A DNA stretch of 64,000 nt from Streptomyces anulatus (lineage in GTDB: Bacteria; Actinomycetota; Actinomycetes; Streptomycetales; Streptomycetaceae): NCBI RefSeq assembly GCF_000721175.1, contig NZ_JOEZ01000018.1, forward strand, positions 62,001-126,000. The letters are read 5' to 3'. The position numbers and the translations under genes were made by a program. Below the pieces are notes generated by a model. It searched no databases. It saw only the letters and a list, made by a program, of their open reading frames with translations, and was not told the DNA's origin. This document shows positions 61,905 to 64,000 of the stretch, in pieces; the first letter of the stretch is position 1, and every line of letters begins with the position of its first letter.

Positions 61905-64000
61905 CTACCGGGACCCGGACCCGGCCTCGGCGACCGTGCCGCGCCGGCCGTCCGACCCTTCTCGGCTGAGGGCGCCCGGCCACCACGCCTTCGGCCCGAT
62001 GTCCCGCACCAGCGCCGGGACGAGGAGCGACCGGACGACCAGCGTGTCCAGCAGGACGCCGAAGGCCACGATGAACGCGATCTGGAGCAGGAACGCCAGC
62101 GGGATCACGCCCAGCGCGGCGAAGGTGGCCGCCAGGACGACGCCCGCCGATGTGATGACCCCGCCCGTCGTGGTGAGCCCGCGCAGGATGCCCTCCCTGG
62201 TGCCGTGCCGCAGAGACTCCTCCCGGACCCGGGACATCAGGAAGATGTTGTAGTCGACACCCAGGGCGACCAGGAACACGAATCCGTACAGGGGCACCGA
62301 CGAATCCGTGCCGCTGAAGCCGAACACATGGGTGAAGACCAGCGAGGAGATGCCCAGCGTGGCAAGGAAGTTCAGCGCCACGGTCGCCACGAGCAGCACC
62401 GGCATCAGCAGTGACCGCAGGAGGAAGACCAGGATCACCAGGATGATCGCCAGCACCACCGGGACGATCAGCACGCGGTCGTCCTCCGCCGTCCGCTGGG
62501 TGTCGTACTGCTGGGCGGTGTAGCCGCCGACCAGGGCGTCCGATCCGGGTACCGCGTGGACCGCGGTGCGCAGCGCGGCCACCGTCTCCTTGGCTCCGTC
62601 GCTGTCCGCCGCGTCCTTGAGGGTCGCGTCGATGCGGACCTTGCCGTCGACGACGAGGGGTTCGCCGCCCGGCCGCCCGCTCGCGCTCACCGGCGCGACG
62701 GAGGCCACCCCGTCGGTACGGCCGGCGGCCTCGCTGACCTCGGTCAGCCGGTCGGCCGCCGAGATGATCACCACCGGGTTCCCCGAACCGCCGGGGAAGT
62801 GCTCGCTCAACGTCTGCTGGGCGGCCACGGACGGGGCGTCGTTGACGAAGATCTCGTCGAGCGGAACCCCCTTGGAGGTGAGCGTGGGGGCGAACGCGGC
62901 ACAGGCGATCAGGCCCGCCAGGGTGATCGCCCACACCTTGCGGGGCGCCCGGTCGACGAGGGACGCGACCTTGTGCCAGATGCCGTGGCCCTCGTCGTCC
63001 GCGGGCCTGGGCTTCGCCGGCCAGTAGGCCTTGCGGCCCAGCAGCACCAGGGCGGCGGGCAGGAAGGTGAGGGCGCTCAGGACCGAGCAGACGATGCCGA
63101 TCGCACCCACCGGCCCGAGGGCCCGGTTGTTGGTGAGGTCGCTGAGCAGCAGGGCGAGCAGGCCCGCCGCCACCGTCGCGGCGCTGGCCGTGATCGGGCC
63201 GAAGGACTCGCGCAGCGCGATGCGCATCGCGGTGAACCGGTCGCCGTGGACGGCGAGTTCCTCCCGGAACCGGGCGGTGAGCAGCAGCGCGTAGTCCGTC
63301 GCCGCGCCGATCACCAGGATCGACAGAATGCCCTGCACCTGACCGTCCACGCGCACGATGTCGTGGTCGGCGAGGACGTAGACGATCGCACAGGACAGGG
63401 CGAGGGCGAAGACGGCGCCGAGGATGATGACGAAGGGCAGCAGCACGCTGCGGTAGACCAGCAGCAGGATGACGAGCACCGTGATCAGGGCGACCCCGAG
63501 CAGCAGCCCGTCGATGCCCGCGAAGGCGTCGGACAGGTCGGCCTGACTCGCGGCCGGCCCCGCCAGTTGGACCGTCGTGCCGGGCACGGATGCGCCGGCC
63601 TCGTCGATCCTCTCCAGCACCGTCGGCAGTTCGTCCCCGAGACCGGGGCTCAACTGCACGATGCCCTGGAGCGCGAGGCCGTCCTGCGAGGGAAGTGCGG
63701 GGGACGGGGCTCCGACGATGCCGTCGCTCCCGGCGAGCGAGGCGAGGGCGCCGGTGGCGGCCTTCCGCTGCTCGTCGCTCACCGGCGCGTCCTTCTCCGT
63801 CGACGTCCAGACGACGATGGCCGGCAGGGTCTCGTTCTGCTGGAACGCCTTCTGCGCTTCGATGACTTGGGTGGACTCGGCGTTCTGGGGCAGGAAGGAG
63901 GCCTGGTCGTTGGTGGCTACCTCGCCGAGCTTCCCGGCGTAAGGGCCGAGTCCGCCGCCGATGCCGAGCCACGCGATCAGCAGCACGACGGGGATCAGCC
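61905..64000 (-). CDS. MMPL/RND family transporter (N-terminus beyond the window)
   Basis: At least 698 residues; the frame is open to the right edge, so the start and the first helix are only partly visible. Two large extracellular loops alternate with two six-helix bundles: LLLGVALITVLVILLLVYRSVLLPFVIILGAVFALALSCAIVYVL, GILSILVIGAATDYALLLTARFREEL with the proton-relay Asp-Tyr pair, ALTFLPAALVLLG, then VLIVPVVLAIILVILVFLLRSLLMPVLLVATVALNFLATLG, LYGFVFLVALGVDYNIFLMSRVREE and FGVLLDTLVVRSLLVPALV. This matches actinobacterial MmpL exporters of lipids or hydrophobic compounds. Substrate unknown. Confidence 0.93.
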   Translation of the reverse strand, partial: LIPVVLLIAWLGIGGGLGPYAGKLGEVATNDQASFLPQNAESTQVIEAQKAFQQNETLPAIVVWTSTEKDAPVSDEQRKAATGALASLAGSDGIVGAPSPALPSQDGLALQGIVQLSPGLGDELPTVLERIDEAGASVPGTTVQLAGPAASQADLSDAFAGIDGLLLGVALITVLVILLLVYRSVLLPFVIILGAVFALALSCAIVYVLADHDIVRVDGQVQGILSILVIGAATDYALLLTARFREELAVHGDRFTAMRIALRESFGPITASAATVAAGLLALLLSDLTNNRALGPVGAIGIVCSVLSALTFLPAALVLLGRKAYWPAKPRPADDEGHGIWHKVASLVDRAPRKVWAITLAGLIACAAFAPTLTSKGVPLDEIFVNDAPSVAAQQTLSEHFPGGSGNPVVIISAADRLTEVSEAAGRTDGVASVAPVSASGRPGGEPLVVDGKVRIDATLKDAADSDGAKETVAALRTAVHAVPGSDALVGGYTAQQYDTQRTAEDDRVLIVPVVLAIILVILVFLLRSLLMPVLLVATVALNFLATLGISSLVFTHVFGFSGTDSSVPLYGFVFLVALGVDYNIFLMSRVREESLRHGTREGILRGLTTTGGVITSAGVVLAATFAALGVIPLAFLLQIAFIVAFGVLLDTLVVRSLLVPALVRDIGPKAWWPGALSREGSDGRRGTVAEAGSGSR

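Overview
This is high-GC (about 70 percent or more) DNA with GTG/ATG starts, strong purine-rich ribosome sites, four-base ATGA/GTGA gene overlaps, a conservon, SpoIIE-type phosphatases, a DUF6745 gene and paired STM4015 genes. Together these point to a Streptomyces chromosome, outside the most conserved core. No rRNA, CRISPR array, prophage or recognisable antibiotic gene cluster is visible. Gene functions come from reading motifs and family resemblance in the translated sequence; no database search was run.

Layout. (1) 1-7.9 kb: two tandem STM4015 leucine-rich-repeat paralogues, a DUF6745 protein, a TetR regulator, two PPOX-fold proteins, an MBL hydrolase, a lone TipAS domain, and several broken genes. 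(2) 7.9-14 kb: a long-form glyceraldehyde-3-phosphate dehydrogenase, then a complete conservon cvnA-B-C-D followed by a coupled GAF-domain gene. (3) 14.1-16 kb: a zinc-ribbon protein and a dienelactone-hydrolase-like protein that lacks the usual nucleophile. (4) 16.2-26.5 kb: begins at a tRNA-Pro(GGG) gene and holds a dormancy/stress-type set (membrane PAS-GAF-SpoIIE phosphatase, PfkB-type kinase, DUF1540, flavodoxin, CBS pair, APH/P-loop kinase, universal stress protein). Much of it is decayed: a hibernation-factor tail, a collapsed stress protein and an ATPase stub are visible. (5) 26.5-35.5 kb: ordinary genes including a Tat-exported phospholipase C, a TauE/SafE exporter and a large LuxR-type ATPase without a DNA-binding end. 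A second, identical tRNA-Pro(GGG) closes this stretch. (6) 36.3-37.2 kb: a scar made of pieces of a GH3 glycosidase, a hygromycin-kinase-like gene and a tyrosine recombinase.

(7) 37.2-50 kb is the best-defined system. A leftward, mostly overlapping operon encodes the lower kynurenine / 3-hydroxyanthranilate meta-cleavage route: semialdehyde dehydrogenase, 2-oxopentenoate hydratase, oxalocrotonate decarboxylase, RidA-type aminomuconate deaminase, 3-hydroxyanthranilate dioxygenase, ACMS decarboxylase, acylating acetaldehyde dehydrogenase, hydroxy-oxovalerate aldolase, kynureninase, a secreted LVIVD-repeat protein and an amino acid permease. A divergent LysR gene probably controls it. The products would be pyruvate and acetyl-CoA. 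The dehydrogenase and hydratase are one continuous reading frame, apparently because a GT dinucleotide is missing at the old stop/start overlap.

(8) 50-52 kb: a dead IS3-family transposase beside a truncated gene, a less GC-rich decayed patch and a CPT-like P-loop kinase. (9) 52-64 kb: SHOCT protein, NUDIX hydrolase, a coupled SPFH/NAD-kinase-like pair, an SDR, a TetR regulator with a striking operator array, a DMT exporter, a PadR regulator, FadH-type dienoyl-CoA reductase, DoxX, and an MMPL transporter that runs off the right edge.
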